This document shows positions 18,127-28,452 of a stretch of 64,000 bases of DNA, piece after piece. The notes under the pieces are model-generated. The model had not been told where the DNA came from, ran no database searches, and saw only the letters and a list, made by a program, of their open reading frames with translations. Position 1 is the stretch's first letter. Every line of letters begins with the position of its first letter. Source of the stretch: Methylobacterium brachythecii (GTDB lineage: Bacteria > Pseudomonadota > Alphaproteobacteria > Rhizobiales > Beijerinckiaceae); the NCBI RefSeq assembly GCF_014196345.1, contig NZ_JACIDN010000002.1, positions 620,001 through 684,000 on the forward strand. Direction: 5' to 3'. The translations under genes were made by a program, and so were the position numbers.

Positions 18127-19215
18127 GTGCCGGTGGAGAATTTTATTGGTCGCTGGATAACCATGAACAATCGCCGCAAGGTTGCGACGATCGAAGTTGA
18201 CCTAGTCGATGGCCGCCTCATCGTGTGTGCCATCGACAATGCAAACGGCGAGTTGGCAGACATCAGAAATCTGAATTGCGACGACACCGAAATTCGATTC
18301 GCCGCCACGTGGTCGTCGGGTCGAACGGTGTCGTATCGGCTTCAGAAGGATGACGACGAACTCGTCGTCCATTTCACGACCTCGGACACCGCCCGCTTTC
18401 GAAAGGACGTCAACGAAGACGGGACGCTTCGATGGCGCAGCGGCGTACTGCATGTCGCGCCCGGACATTCGGCGGGGTATTCGATCAGTCTGGCGCTGCG
18501 CGAGAGTGGCCGCACCGACCACGTGATCAGTTTTCCCGATGAGCTGAGTTGCGGTCCAATCGATTCCGACGACTCTGCGATGCGAGCCGCTTGGTGGGCG
18601 TCGATTTTTGATGAGTACGACGCCGACGTCGACGCATTCTGGCGTCATCTCGCGTCCACGAGCGACCGCCTCGTCATTTGGTTCGGACGCCGCAGCGCAG
18701 ATGAGTACGCGTTTTTCTTGGCTCTCGCAGATCGCCTGGGTGACCGCCCCTACGACATCATCGACGTCACCGGACTGCAAATGCCGGTGACGCTGCCGAC
18801 TGGCGAGCCGGGACTTTCGCGCCCGAAATTGGCGGTTTCGTATATCGGCGAGGACGAGCTCGCGGCGCTGTTCGACACGGAACGCGCGATGACGAGCCAA
18901 GAGAAAAAAGAAGCTGCGCAATCTTGGCACAAGCTGAAATCCGAGAACGCACCGTTTCGTATCGTGACGGACGCCGGACTGGTCTCCGCGCCTGCTGAGG
19001 TATTCGATGATGTCTTGTTGAAGCACGCAACGAAAGAGTGGCGCAAAGTTGCTTTGGTCATCGGCGAAACATTGGGGGAGACGATGGACCCCTACATTCA
19101 AGTTGGTGATCGGATGTTGTTGGCCCGTGTCGTCGCCCTCGTAGAGCAAGGCAAGCTTCTGGCCCACGGCGACCCTTGGGTCATGCGGAGATGTGAGGTG
19201 CGTCTGCCTGACTAG
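18127..19215 (+). CDS. DUF1835/DUF3658-type protein, probably horizontally acquired
   Basis: A 362-residue cytoplasmic protein. The middle part (from about residue 105, VLHVAPGHSAGYSISLALRE and VISFPDELSCGPI) matches the DUF1835 pattern. The C-terminal about 100 residues (from ENAPFRIV to the end) look like the DUF3658 helical domain that accompanies it. The first 100 residues are an extra beta-rich domain I cannot name. GTG 18127 is preferred because AGGAG lies ten bases upstream; ATG 18163 has no such site. The gene is clearly richer in A and T than its neighbours and uses codons rare around it, so it is probably transferred. The function is unknown. Confidence 0.75.
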   Translation: MPVENFIGRWITMNNRRKVATIEVDLVDGRLIVCAIDNANGELADIRNLNCDDTEIRFAATWSSGRTVSYRLQKDDDELVVHFTTSDTARFRKDVNEDGTLRWRSGVLHVAPGHSAGYSISLALRESGRTDHVISFPDELSCGPIDSDDSAMRAAWWASIFDEYDADVDAFWRHLASTSDRLVIWFGRRSADEYAFFLALADRLGDRPYDIIDVTGLQMPVTLPTGEPGLSRPKLAVSYIGEDELAALFDTERAMTSQEKKEAAQSWHKLKSENAPFRIVTDAGLVSAPAEVFDDVLLKHATKEWRKVALVIGETLGETMDPYIQVGDRMLLARVVALVEQGKLLAHGDPWVMRRCEVRLPD

Positions 19216-19376
19216 AGACGCCAGCAAGCGCGCCGCATTTCGCTCGGAGTGCAGCGTTCGAAACGCCGGCTTCGTGAGCGAAGATCGACCTTGGTCTCCG
19301 CGTGCTCGAACATCCGCCTCATACGCGCGCCGCGACTATCTCGACGAACACAAGGTGGGCGGCTATTCCCGCGCCC

Positions 19377-21590
19377 ATGCCTGATCTCCTCCTCGAACTC
19401 CTCTCGGAAGAAATCCCGGCCCGCATGCAGCGGCGTGCGGCCGAGGATCTGAAGAAGCTCGTCACCGACGCGCTGGTGGAGCGAGGTTTTTTGTATGAGG
19501 GCGCCAAGGCCTTCGCGACGCCGCGTCGGCTGGCGCTGCATGTCGCCGGGCTGCCGGCGCGAGGCGAGGCGGTGCGCGAGGAACGGCGTGGGCCGAAGGT
19601 CGGTGCGCCGGACGCCGCCGTGCAGGGCTTCATGAGGGGCGCGGGGCTCACGAGCCTCGACCAGGCGACCACCGTCACCGACCCGAAGAAGGGCGAGTTC
19701 TACCTCGCCGTGATCGAGCGCGCCGGCCGCGAGACCCTCGACGTGCTCGCCGAGATCCTGCCGCAGATCATCAAAAACTTCCCCTGGCCGAAATCCATGC
19801 GCTGGGGCGCGGCCTCGGCGCAGCCGGGCGCTCTGCGCTGGGTGCGGCCGCTGCAATCGATCGTCGCGACCTTCGGCCCCGAGACCGAGACGCCGGAAGT
19901 CGTTCCCTTCGAGGTCGACGGCATCAAGGCGGGCACGCTGACCCGCGGTCACCGTTTCCTGGCGGCCGGCGAGATCGAGGTGCGCCGCTTCGACGATTAC
20001 GTGCAGGCGCTGGAACGCGCCAAGGTCGTGCTCGATGCCGACCGGCGCAAGGACATCATCCTGCACGACGCGAAGGACCTCGCCTTCGCGCGCGGGCTCG
20101 ACCTCGTCGAGGACGAGGGGCTGCTCGAAGAGGTCGCCGGGCTGGTCGAATGGCCGGTGGTGCTGATGGGCTCGTTCGACGAGGCCTTCCTCGAGATCCC
20201 GGCCGAGGCGATCCGCGCCACCATCCGCGCCAACCAGAAGTGCTTCGTGCTGAGAAAAAGCGGCTCCGAGACGCTGGCCCCGGCCTTCCTGCTGGTCTCG
20301 AATCTCGTCGCCACCGACGGCGGCCTCGCCATCACCGCCGGCAACGAGCGCGTGGTGCGAGCCCGGCTCTCGGACGCGAAGTTCTTCTGGGAGACGGACA
20401 AGGCGATCCAACTCGAAAGCCGGCTTTCCAAGCTCGATACGATCGTTTTCCACGAGAAGCTCGGCACGCAGGGCGAGCGCGTGAAGCGCATCGCGGCGCT
20501 GGCCAAGGAACTCGCGCCATTGGTCGGTGCCGATCCGGCTCAAGCCGAGCGCGCCGCGAACCTCGCCAAGGCCGACCTCGTCACCGAGATGGTCGGCGAG
20601 TTCCCGGAACTGCAGGGCCTGATGGGGCGCAAATACGCGGCGCTCCAGGGCGAGCCGGAGAGTGTCGCGGCCGCAATCGAGGAACACTACAAGCCGGTCG
20701 GCCCCTCCGACCGTGTGCCGACCGACCCGGTCTCCATCGCCGTGGCACTCGCCGACAAGCTCGACACGCTGGTGGGCTTCTGGGCGATCGACGAGAAGCC
20801 TACGGGGAGCAAGGACCCGTACGCGCTTCGGCGTGCGGCGCTCGGCGTGATCCGCTCGTTGATCGAGCGTTCGTTCCGCTTGTCACTGGCAGAGATCGTT
20901 GCGCGCCAGTTCGCGATCGCCGAACGACGCGGTGCTCCGCAGGGTGCGGCTGCCGGCGAGGTCCGCGAGCAGGATCTTGGTGCCTCCGGCTTCCACTTTT
21001 CGGGCGTGGTCGAGACCGAGGGGCAGGCGGCGCACAGCCCCTCGGCACAGCGGGTCGCAGACCTCCTCGCCTTCTTCGCAGACCGCCTCAAAGTCTACCT
21101 GCGCGACCAGGGCGCCCGCCACGACCTGATCGACGCCGTCTTCGCCCTCCCCGGCCAGGACGACCTGCTGATGGTGGTCCGCCGCGTCGAGGCGCTCGGC
21201 CAGTTCCTCGGCACGGATGACGGCAAGAACCTGCTCGCGGGCGTCAAGCGGGCCTCGAACATCCTGCGCATCGAGGAGAAGAAGGACGGCCGCGCCTACG
21301 ATGCCGAGCCGGATACCGCACTCATCGGCTCCTCCGGCCAGCCCGAGGAGCAGGCGCTCGCCGAAGCCCTGAGGGCCGCCCGTGCCGACGCCTCGGCCGC
21401 CGTCGCTGCGGAGGACTTTTCCGGGGCGATGCGGGCTCTGTCGCGGCTGCGGGCGCCGGTGGACGCCTTCTTCGACAAGGTCACCGTCAACGCCGACGAC
21501 CCGGCCGTGCGGGCAAACCGCCTGGCGCTGCTGAACGCGCTGCGCGCGGCCACACGCGAAGTCGCGGATTTTTCGCGCATCGAGGGCTGA
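19377..21590 (+). CDS. glyS: Glycyl-tRNA synthetase beta subunit
   Basis: GlyS forms the alpha2beta2 glycyl-tRNA synthetase and supplies tRNA binding. ATG 19377 was chosen because the protein then starts with the family's N-terminus [18 protein letters not shown]. The 737-residue length is usual. Other family blocks are [19 protein letters not shown]-like [24 protein letters not shown] [13 protein letters not shown] and the HD-like segment [15 protein letters not shown]. The C-terminal anticodon-binding region includes [22 protein letters not shown]. The alpha subunit glyQ is not next to it, although the two are often adjacent; a foreign-looking gene lies upstream instead. Confidence 0.96.
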   Translation: MPDLLLELLSEEIPARMQRRAAEDLKKLVTDALVERGFLYEGAKAFATPRRLALHVAGLPARGEAVREERRGPKVGAPDAAVQGFMRGAGLTSLDQATTVTDPKKGEFYLAVIERAGRETLDVLAEILPQIIKNFPWPKSMRWGAASAQPGALRWVRPLQSIVATFGPETETPEVVPFEVDGIKAGTLTRGHRFLAAGEIEVRRFDDYVQALERAKVVLDADRRKDIILHDAKDLAFARGLDLVEDEGLLEEVAGLVEWPVVLMGSFDEAFLEIPAEAIRATIRANQKCFVLRKSGSETLAPAFLLVSNLVATDGGLAITAGNERVVRARLSDAKFFWETDKAIQLESRLSKLDTIVFHEKLGTQGERVKRIAALAKELAPLVGADPAQAERAANLAKADLVTEMVGEFPELQGLMGRKYAALQGEPESVAAAIEEHYKPVGPSDRVPTDPVSIAVALADKLDTLVGFWAIDEKPTGSKDPYALRRAALGVIRSLIERSFRLSLAEIVARQFAIAERRGAPQGAAAGEVREQDLGASGFHFSGVVETEGQAAHSPSAQRVADLLAFFADRLKVYLRDQGARHDLIDAVFALPGQDDLLMVVRRVEALGQFLGTDDGKNLLAGVKRASNILRIEEKKDGRAYDAEPDTALIGSSGQPEEQALAEALRAARADASAAVAAEDFSGAMRALSRLRAPVDAFFDKVTVNADDPAVRANRLALLNALRAATREVADFSRIEG

Positions 21591-21608
21591 CCTCGCCGGT
21601 GGCGCATC

Positions 21609-21634
21609 CCCTCTCCCCGTGTGCGGGGAAAGGG
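21609..21634. repeat. Degenerate family 2 hairpin after glyS
   Basis: CCCTCTCCCCG and CGGGGAAAGGG around the loop TGTG, one base different from the hairpins at 9842-9867 and 43105-43130. It lies 18 bases after the glyS stop and may act as a transcription-stopping hairpin for glyS, although no T-run follows. Confidence 0.7.
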
Positions 21635-21758
21635 GGAAGATCGGCGTCATAAAGCCGCTCGCCACCTCTCAAATCCGCCTCAAAGCGCGGCCATTGATCG
21701 ACGGCTCCGCCCTCACCTTGCGAAGCCCGCGCGATTCGCGTCTGTCCCGTGGCGGTGC

Positions 21759-22967
21759 ATGCGACCCTTGAGCCGGATTTCCCTCAGCCTTCGACCGCTC
21801 CTCCGTCTCCTCGCCGTCTCGCTCTGCCTCGGTGGCGCGGCGCGGGCGCAGACGGACAAGGCGTCGGCGCCGATTCCGCCGGCGACGCTCGCGCTGATCA
21901 AGGCGAAGGGCAGCAGCGCCGAGGCGCCGATCCTGATCCGGGCCTACAAGAAAGAATCCGAGATCGAGCTCTGGAAGCGGACAGGCAACGGCCGCTTCGT
22001 CTTCGTGAAGACCTACCCGATCTGCCGCTGGTCCGGTCAGCTCGGGCCGAAGACCAAGAACGGCGACCGGCAGACGCCGGAGGGGTTCTACACCGTGGCC
22101 AAGAGCCAGATGAACCCGAACTCGCATTACTACCTGTCGTTCGACGTCGGCTATCCCAACGCCTTCGACAAGGCGCACGGCTATACCGGCTCGGCGGTGA
22201 TGGTTCACGGCATCTGCTCGTCGATGGGCTGCTTCGCCATGACCGACGCCGTGGCGGGCGAACTGTTCGCGGTGGCACGCGAGGCCTTCGCCGGCGGCCA
22301 GGCGGCGTTTCAATTCCAGTCCTTCCCGTTCCGGATGACCGCCGCCAACATGGCGCGCTACCGGAGCGACACGAACATCGCCTTCTGGCGCCAGCTCAAG
22401 GAAGGCTCGGACCGCTTCGAGGCGACCGGCCAGGAGCCGGCGGTGAGCGTGGCGGCCGGCCGCTACGCCTTCGCGCCCCTGAAGGATAAAGACCAGGAGG
22501 CGCTGGCCGGCGCGCGGGTGAAGGAGGAGGCCGCGCATGTCGCCCATCTCGTCGAGGACGGGGCCCCCGCCATCCGCACCACCTATTCCGACGGAGGCCA
22601 GCACCCGTTCTGGGCGGCCCTGATCAACCGGGGCGTCCCCGTCGGGGAGGTCAGCCGGCCCGAGGCCCTGGCCTATGCGGGGCAAGAGGTCGTCCTGATC
22701 CCGGCGCGCCGCAAGCCGCCGCCGATCCTGCCTCTGCCGGAGGCGGTCTGGAGCGTCGCCATCGGCCCCGGCGCCCCGCTATCGAGCATCCGCACCCTCG
22801 GCTTCGTTCCCCCGCAGGACCGGCCGTCGTCCCGGTTCGACTTCGATCTGGCGTCGACTTACGCCGTCGGCCTGCCGCGGCTCGTAAGGGTCGCCTTGGA
22901 CGACAAGGCCTCCGTACCCACATTCCGTGGAACCACCGCAATTGCCGACGCCGTTGCCCAATGGTGA
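21759..22967 (+). CDS. Exported L,D-transpeptidase (YkuD domain, YafK-like)
   Basis: The YkuD catalytic motif HGICSSMGCFAM (His, Ser, Gly, Cys) is present. In this family it makes 3-3 peptidoglycan cross-links, attaches lipoproteins or cleaves such links. ATG 21759 was chosen because a signal peptide follows (LLRLLAVSLCLGGAARA, cleaved before QTDK). Conserved lead-in residues KTYPICRWSGQLGPKTKNGD and PEGFY fit the YafK/ErfK type. The C-terminal 150 residues after the YkuD domain are an extension of unknown role. The location is periplasmic. It stands alone between glyS and an MBL hydrolase on the same strand. Confidence 0.88.
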   Translation: MRPLSRISLSLRPLLRLLAVSLCLGGAARAQTDKASAPIPPATLALIKAKGSSAEAPILIRAYKKESEIELWKRTGNGRFVFVKTYPICRWSGQLGPKTKNGDRQTPEGFYTVAKSQMNPNSHYYLSFDVGYPNAFDKAHGYTGSAVMVHGICSSMGCFAMTDAVAGELFAVAREAFAGGQAAFQFQSFPFRMTAANMARYRSDTNIAFWRQLKEGSDRFEATGQEPAVSVAAGRYAFAPLKDKDQEALAGARVKEEAAHVAHLVEDGAPAIRTTYSDGGQHPFWAALINRGVPVGEVSRPEALAYAGQEVVLIPARRKPPPILPLPEAVWSVAIGPGAPLSSIRTLGFVPPQDRPSSRFDFDLASTYAVGLPRLVRVALDDKASVPTFRGTTAIADAVAQW

Positions 22968-23157
22968 CACGGTCCGGGATTCGAGGTGGTGATATCCGGT
23001 GCGGTGTGCGGGCACGCACACGGACCGGAATGGCCGCCGACTATCTCTTCTCTATACATACTCCACAAAGGCACCGGCTCTCGTGGCCGCAGTTGAACCC
23101 ATGTCGACGCGTCGGAAAGCGCTCGCCGGAAACGGCCGGAGCGACTGGTACACACGC

Positions 23158-24057
23158 ATGAACGAAACGAGTTCCGTATCGGACGGCGCGCTCACCCTGC
23201 GTTTCTGGGGTGTTCGCGGCTCCACGCCGGTCAGCGGACCGGACTTCGTCGAGTTCGGCGGCAATACGCCATGCCTTGAGGTTCGCTGCGGCGAACGCCT
23301 GTTCGTGATCGATGCCGGCTCCGGCATCGGGCCGTTCGGTCGCAACGACATCGAGAAACTGCCGCAGGAGATCGACCTCCTGTTCAGCCACCTGCATCTC
23401 GACCACACCGCAGGCCTGCCGTTCTTTAAGCCCGTCGTGTTCGACGCGAGCCGCACGATCCATACCTATTGCGGCAACCTCGACGGTGCCTGCGCGGGCG
23501 AGGCGCTCGGCCGCCTGTTCTCGCCGCCGCTGTTTCCGGTCGAACTCGACGTGCTCCCCTGCAGCATCGAGCATCATGGCTTCAAGGCCGGCGAGACGCT
23601 GAGCTTCGCCGACGGCTCGCGCGTCGACACCATCCTGCTGAACCATCCGCAGGGCTCGGTCGGCTACCGGTTCGAGCATGGCGGCAAGCGACTCTGCGTG
23701 ATCAGCGACATCGAGCATTCCGATCCATGGCCGGATGCGGCCCTGCTCGATTTCGTCCGGGACGCCGACCTCGTCGTCTATGACGGCATGTTCACCGAGG
23801 GCGAGTATTGCCGCTGCCAGGGTTGGGGCCATTCGACCTGGCAGAAGGGCGTCGAGCTGGCGCAGGCCGCCAACGCCAAGGCGCTGGCGATCATCCACCT
23901 TCACCCGGCCCATACGGACGCGCAGCTTCGGCAGGTCGAGGCGGACATGCAGGCCGCCATGCCGGCCTCCTTCATCGCCCGCGAGCGCCAGAGCGTCGAC
24001 GTCGGCGCCGTCATGACCTCGGCACGCCCGCAACTCGCGCTGGCGCTGACGGCCTGA
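23158..24057 (+). CDS. MBL-fold metallo-hydrolase
   Basis: A cytoplasmic hydrolase of the metallo-beta-lactamase fold. The metal-binding HxHxDH motif is SHLHLDHTAGLPFF near residues 77-90. Later ligands are probably the Asp of CVISDIEHSD and the His of IIHLHPAHTD. The N-terminus LTLRFWGVRGSTPVSGPD with GGNTPC is typical of the RNase Z-like/phosphodiesterase-like subgroup (for example cyclic-nucleotide phosphodiesterase relatives). ATG 23158 was chosen; ATG 23101 would add 19 residues and cannot be excluded. The substrate is not known. It ends 13 bases before the convergent DsbD-type gene. Confidence 0.85.
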   Translation: MNETSSVSDGALTLRFWGVRGSTPVSGPDFVEFGGNTPCLEVRCGERLFVIDAGSGIGPFGRNDIEKLPQEIDLLFSHLHLDHTAGLPFFKPVVFDASRTIHTYCGNLDGACAGEALGRLFSPPLFPVELDVLPCSIEHHGFKAGETLSFADGSRVDTILLNHPQGSVGYRFEHGGKRLCVISDIEHSDPWPDAALLDFVRDADLVVYDGMFTEGEYCRCQGWGHSTWQKGVELAQAANAKALAIIHLHPAHTDAQLRQVEADMQAAMPASFIARERQSVDVGAVMTSARPQLALALTA

Positions 24058-24070
24058 AGTCCGAGCGCAG

Positions 24071-26197
24071 CTAGCGCTGCGCCAGACCCGGCCGCTTCCC
24101 GATTTCCGCCAGCACGATCCCCTCGGTGAGGATCTGCGGCAGCACCACCGCCTCCGCCTTGCCGCGATAGACGAGATAGAGCGGCACGCCGCTGCGGCCG
24201 TAGCGCTCGAGAAGTGCGGTGATCTCGGGGTTCTGGTTGGTCCAGTCTCCGCGCAGCAGGGCGACGTCGTTGGCACGGAAGGCCTGACGGACGGGGTCGC
24301 GCGAGAGTGTGGTGCGCTCGTTGATCTGGCAGGTGATGCACCAGGCCGCCGTCATGTCGACGAAGACGGTGCGGCCTTCGTTGCGCAAGCCGTCGAGCCG
24401 CGCCTGGGTGAACGGCTCGAACCCGTCCGCCGTCACCGTTGCGCCGGCCCGGGCGCGATCCGCGTCGAGGGCGACGACGAGGCCAGCTGTCGCCACCAGG
24501 GCCGCAAGCGCCGCCGCGCGGGCGAGGCCGCCGCTCCAGCCGCCGGAGAGGTGAGCACGCTCCCAGGCCCAGGCGGCGAAGCCGACGAGGACGAGGCCGG
24601 AGAGTCCCGCCAGCAGGCCACTCGGCCCGACCTGCTGGGCCAGGACCCAGACCAGCCACGCCACCGTGGCATAGACCGGGAAGGCGAGGACGCCCTTGAG
24701 CGTATCCATCCAGGCGCCGGGGCGCGGCATCAGCCGCAGCGCGCCCGGCCACAGGGTCAGCATAAGGAAGGGCAGCGCGAGCCCGAGACCGAGGCTCGCG
24801 AAGACGACGAGCCCCACGGCCGGCGGCTGCGTCAGCGCGAAGCCGACCGCCGCGCCCATGAACGGCGCCGTGCAGGGAGTCGCCACCAGCGTCGCCAGGA
24901 CGCCGGTGAAGAACGAGCCCTGGTATCCGGCACGCCGGGTCAGACCGTCGCCGAGCCCGGCAATGCCGCCCCCGAGATGGACGACGCCCGACAAGCTGAG
25001 ACCCATGGCCAGGAGCCCGTAGGCAAGCAGGGCCACAACGATCGGCGATTGCAGCTGGAAGCCCCAGCCCAGCGTCGCGCCGCCGCCCTTCAGCGCCATC
25101 AGCAGCCCGGCGAGGGCGAGGAAGCTCGCCAGCACGCCCGCCGTGTAGGCGAGGCCGTGGATGCGCACGCGGCGCGTCGACTCGCCCGCCTGCTTCACGA
25201 GGCTCAGCACCTTGATCGAGAGCACCGGGAAGACGCAGGGCATCAGGTTCAGGACCAGGCCACCGAGCAGCGCGAGCCCGGCCGCGCTCCACAGGGTCAG
25301 CGTCTCTTCAGGAGCCTGCGCCGACACGGGCGCTGGCTCCGGCACCGCCGCCACCGCGGGCGCCGCAGCCGGGGCTTCGCCGATGGCGAAGGCGCGGCGG
25401 GTGCCATTCTCGCTGAAGGCGAGCACGCCCGGCAGCTCTGCGGGTGCGGCAGCGGGGTCGGAGGGTTTCAGCGCGAGATGCAGGCCCTTGTCGTCGACCG
25501 TCAGCGTCTGTGCCGCGGCGTTGTCGAGAACCGTCTCGCCGTAGGGGAAGAAGGCGGCCTCGCTCACCGAACCCGCCGTCAGGCCGGCATGGTCGAGATG
25601 CAGCACCAGCCCGTCGCCCTCGCGGGTCAGGCGCGACGGCCAGGGTGACGGCGTCGGCAGTGCCGCGCGGGCCTCGGCGAAGAGCGTCGCATGGGTCGGG
25701 TCCGGCGAGGGCGACGTGCCCGGCTCGGCGACCGGCAGGTCGAGGGCGAGATCGGAGGAGCCCGGGATGCAGATCTCCTCGCAGACGAGATAGGAGAGCT
25801 TGCCCTTGAGATGCAGCGGCTGGCCGGCGGGAACGTCCTTCGCCACGCTCAGCGGCATGAGCAGCGTGACCTCGCCCTCGTAGCCGTAGTTCATCAAGGT
25901 TTGGACCGGCAGCCGCTCCGGCACCGGCCAGTCGATGGCGCCGACCGCCGCGCCAGGCGGCAGCTCCCAGGCCATCTCGGGCGGCAGGCCGGAATCGCCG
26001 GGGTTGCGCCAGTAGACGTGCCAGCCCGGCTTCATCGCCATGTGGATGCCGACCGTCACCGTGGTGCCCGGCGCGACGGTCGCGGTCTCGGCGACGAGGC
26101 TCGCCCGGACGAGGTCCTTCGGCTGCTTCGGCACGAGCGCGACGGCCTCACCGAGGCCGGCCAATAGAAGGACGAGCGCCGCCAGGGTCCGCATCAT
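24071..26197 (-). CDS. DsbD/ScsB-type thiol:disulfide interchange protein
   Basis: An inner-membrane protein that passes electrons from cytosolic thioredoxin to periplasmic disulfide reductases. It is modular. A signal peptide (ALVLLLAGLGEAVA) leads to a long periplasmic domain with the Cys pair CEEIC. Then come about eight membrane segments containing the redox cysteines of LNLMPCVFPVLS and LVATPCTAPFMG, and finally a thioredoxin-like domain with AAWCITCQ (WCxxC). The large N-terminal domain and 708-residue length fit ScsB-like members better than classical DsbD. It starts 81 bases from the end of the AsmA-like gene on the same strand. Cytochrome c maturation or copper stress are likely contexts, but inferred. 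Confidence 0.9.
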   Translation of the reverse strand: MMRTLAALVLLLAGLGEAVALVPKQPKDLVRASLVAETATVAPGTTVTVGIHMAMKPGWHVYWRNPGDSGLPPEMAWELPPGAAVGAIDWPVPERLPVQTLMNYGYEGEVTLLMPLSVAKDVPAGQPLHLKGKLSYLVCEEICIPGSSDLALDLPVAEPGTSPSPDPTHATLFAEARAALPTPSPWPSRLTREGDGLVLHLDHAGLTAGSVSEAAFFPYGETVLDNAAAQTLTVDDKGLHLALKPSDPAAAPAELPGVLAFSENGTRRAFAIGEAPAAAPAVAAVPEPAPVSAQAPEETLTLWSAAGLALLGGLVLNLMPCVFPVLSIKVLSLVKQAGESTRRVRIHGLAYTAGVLASFLALAGLLMALKGGGATLGWGFQLQSPIVVALLAYGLLAMGLSLSGVVHLGGGIAGLGDGLTRRAGYQGSFFTGVLATLVATPCTAPFMGAAVGFALTQPPAVGLVVFASLGLGLALPFLMLTLWPGALRLMPRPGAWMDTLKGVLAFPVYATVAWLVWVLAQQVGPSGLLAGLSGLVLVGFAAWAWERAHLSGGWSGGLARAAALAALVATAGLVVALDADRARAGATVTADGFEPFTQARLDGLRNEGRTVFVDMTAAWCITCQINERTTLSRDPVRQAFRANDVALLRGDWTNQNPEITALLERYGRSGVPLYLVYRGKAEAVVLPQILTEGIVLAEIGKRPGLAQR

Positions 26198-26278
26198 CGC
26201 TCTTACCTACTCGAACTCGCCCATCCGGTGCACCTCCTTCCTACGCCCCCCGGCGCCCGGAAGTTACGCGCGAAAAGG

Positions 26279-28162
26279 TCACGGCGCGTAGGCGCGGACC
26301 TGCGTCGGCAGACCGGGAACCGCCAATGGAGCCGCACGCACCAGCGCCGCGAGCGGATCTGCGGCCTCGGCCTGTGCGCCGCCATGCACCGCGACGGCAC
26401 TCCAGGGACCGGTGATCTCGAAGAAGGTGGGAATTGTCAGCGGGTCCGCTTCCGCCGTGCCCTTGCGCGGCAGCAAGGCGGCCCGCGCCAGGATCGTCCG
26501 CTCGGGCAGCGAGATCCGGCCGATCAGGCGCGCCGCCAGCACCCGCGAAGTCAGGCCGCCCTCCTCGATCTCGCCGATGCCGTCGGTGAAGGCGAGCGAG
26601 GCGGTGGCACGGTCGAAGGCGGTGCGGGCGTTGCGGCGGGCCAGCGCACCCGGCGCCAGGGCGCCGCCGCGATGGATCACGTCGGCGAGGTCGAGCCCGG
26701 CGATGCTGCCGCCATCGATCGCAGCGGCGGCGCGGCCGGTCAGCCGGCGCACCAGACTGGCGGCGTCGCGGCCGCGCCCGTCGAAGGCGAAGTTGCCCTG
26801 TGTCGCGCCAAGCATCCAACCGGATTCACCGAGGTCGACCAACAGGTTGCCGAGGTCGAGCCCGTCGAACATGCCTTGCGTCTTGACCTCGATCTCGTCG
26901 GCGGCGGCCCCTTCCGACTTAGAAAGGGCGAGGCGGCCCTTCAGCGATCCGCCATGCAGGTTCGCGCGGCCGAGCGTCACGTCGATGCCGTCAGCGCGCA
27001 CGATCACGCTGGAGGCGAGATTTTCGAACAGGAGCGGCCCGAGCCGGGCGCTGCCGCCCGACAGCCGCAGGTCGAGGTCGCCCCCGGTCAGCGGCCCGAG
27101 CGCCAGCGGATGCTGGCTCCAGCCGTCGTCGCCGTCGAGGCCGGTGACGCGCAGCAGGCCGCCGAGGACTGGCGCGAGGTTGATCTCCGGCGCGTCGAGC
27201 GTCGCGCGGATCGAGGGGCGTCGGCCGCTCATCTCGGCAGAACCCGCGCCTTCGAGCACGGTGTTGCCGGCGGCGACCCGCATCGCGGGCATCCTGACGC
27301 CGTCCCGCGACGCCTCGAAGCTGCCCTCGATCGAGAACGCCTCCAGCAGGGGCGACAGGCCGATATCGCCGCCAATCCAGGCGAGGGTCTCGGGCAGCGA
27401 GCGGGTTTCCAGCCTGCCCTGGCCGGCCAGCGTCATGCCGTCCTGCAGGCTTCCGCTGCCATCCGCGCTGAGCGAGCCGGCTGGCCATGTCAGGGAAACG
27501 GCAAACGGCGTCTCGCGGCCGGCAACGAGATCGACCGGGCGCAGCGACGTGAGCTGGATGCGCGCCGAGGCGCCGTTCCAGGTCAGGCTGCCAGAGACGG
27601 AGGCCTGGGCGCTCCAGAGCGGCCAGGACAGGGCGAGCTCGACGTCGCTCGCGCGCTCCGGCCGGCCGTCGCGCGGGTCATGGCCGCTCATGGTGGAATG
27701 GCTGAGGATGATCCGGCGCGGATGCGAAACCTCGCCGCCGGACAGGCTCTCGGCGATGCGCTTGGCCGGCCCGGCCCAGCGGGCGTCGCCGTCGTTTTCC
27801 GGCAGCATCACATGCGCGCCGTCGAGGCTGAGCGAGACCACCTCGGCGCGGCCGAGGAGCAGCGTGGCGAGGCTGAGCTGCACCGTCAGGCTGCCGCCCT
27901 CGGAAAGCGCTGGGCCGTCTGGCCCGCCCGCTGTCAGCCGCACGTGCGAGAAGCCGATCCGAGGCAGCGGCAGCAGCGAGACCTCGGTCCGGCCGCGGGC
28001 GGTGAGCCCGATGCCATAGGCCTCGCGCAGACCCCGGTCGACGAAGCCCGCGGCGCTCGGCAGGTCGAGGAGCCACGGCACGCAGCCGCCGGCCAGCGCG
28101 CAGAGCGCGAGGCCGATCGCGGCAGCCGGGCCGAACGACTTCAAGATACGGCGCGGCGTCAT
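26279..28162 (-). CDS. AsmA family protein
   Basis: A 627-residue envelope protein of the AsmA family, related to the bridge-like phospholipid transport proteins of Gram-negative bacteria. ATG 28162 was chosen because it places a signal-anchor helix (FGPAAAIGLALCALAGGCVPWLL) near the N-terminus. The body is long beta-rich sequence with the AsmA C-terminal pattern (GAAADEIEVKTQGMFDGLDL, then GNFAFDGRGRD, RLTGRAAAAIDGG and GLDLADVI). The anchor is in the inner membrane and the rest is in the periplasm. It is divergent from scoA with 290 bases between the starts. A role in outer-membrane lipid balance is a family inference. Confidence 0.85.
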   Translation of the reverse strand: MTPRRILKSFGPAAAIGLALCALAGGCVPWLLDLPSAAGFVDRGLREAYGIGLTARGRTEVSLLPLPRIGFSHVRLTAGGPDGPALSEGGSLTVQLSLATLLLGRAEVVSLSLDGAHVMLPENDGDARWAGPAKRIAESLSGGEVSHPRRIILSHSTMSGHDPRDGRPERASDVELALSWPLWSAQASVSGSLTWNGASARIQLTSLRPVDLVAGRETPFAVSLTWPAGSLSADGSGSLQDGMTLAGQGRLETRSLPETLAWIGGDIGLSPLLEAFSIEGSFEASRDGVRMPAMRVAAGNTVLEGAGSAEMSGRRPSIRATLDAPEINLAPVLGGLLRVTGLDGDDGWSQHPLALGPLTGGDLDLRLSGGSARLGPLLFENLASSVIVRADGIDVTLGRANLHGGSLKGRLALSKSEGAAADEIEVKTQGMFDGLDLGNLLVDLGESGWMLGATQGNFAFDGRGRDAASLVRRLTGRAAAAIDGGSIAGLDLADVIHRGGALAPGALARRNARTAFDRATASLAFTDGIGEIEEGGLTSRVLAARLIGRISLPERTILARAALLPRKGTAEADPLTIPTFFEITGPWSAVAVHGGAQAEAADPLAALVRAAPLAVPGLPTQVRAYAP

Positions 28163-28452
28163 GGCACTCCGTAAAGGGCGCACGATGGCACGGACGGTCC
28201 GGTGGGACCGGCGGGATGCCATCGAGCCGGTTTCGAGACGGCGCTCGACACAGATCCCTACCGGGTTCCGAGCGACGTGTCTCTTCGCTGCCGGCCCCAA
28301 GAGCCGTGTCTTCACAGCGTCCTGAGGATCAGGCATGCCGCCTCCTCACGCGCAAATGCGTCGCAGGTTTGACGAGACCCTTGCTGCTGTGCACATCAGG
28401 CACGCGCCCGCCTCATTGCGAGGGGCGGCCGGATCTTTCGAGGACGGTGTCG

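Noticed and set aside
18202..19227. A 341-residue minus-strand frame opposite the DUF1835-type gene
   Set aside because: No family pattern and no ribosome site, whereas the plus-strand gene has AGGAG and a recognisable domain.
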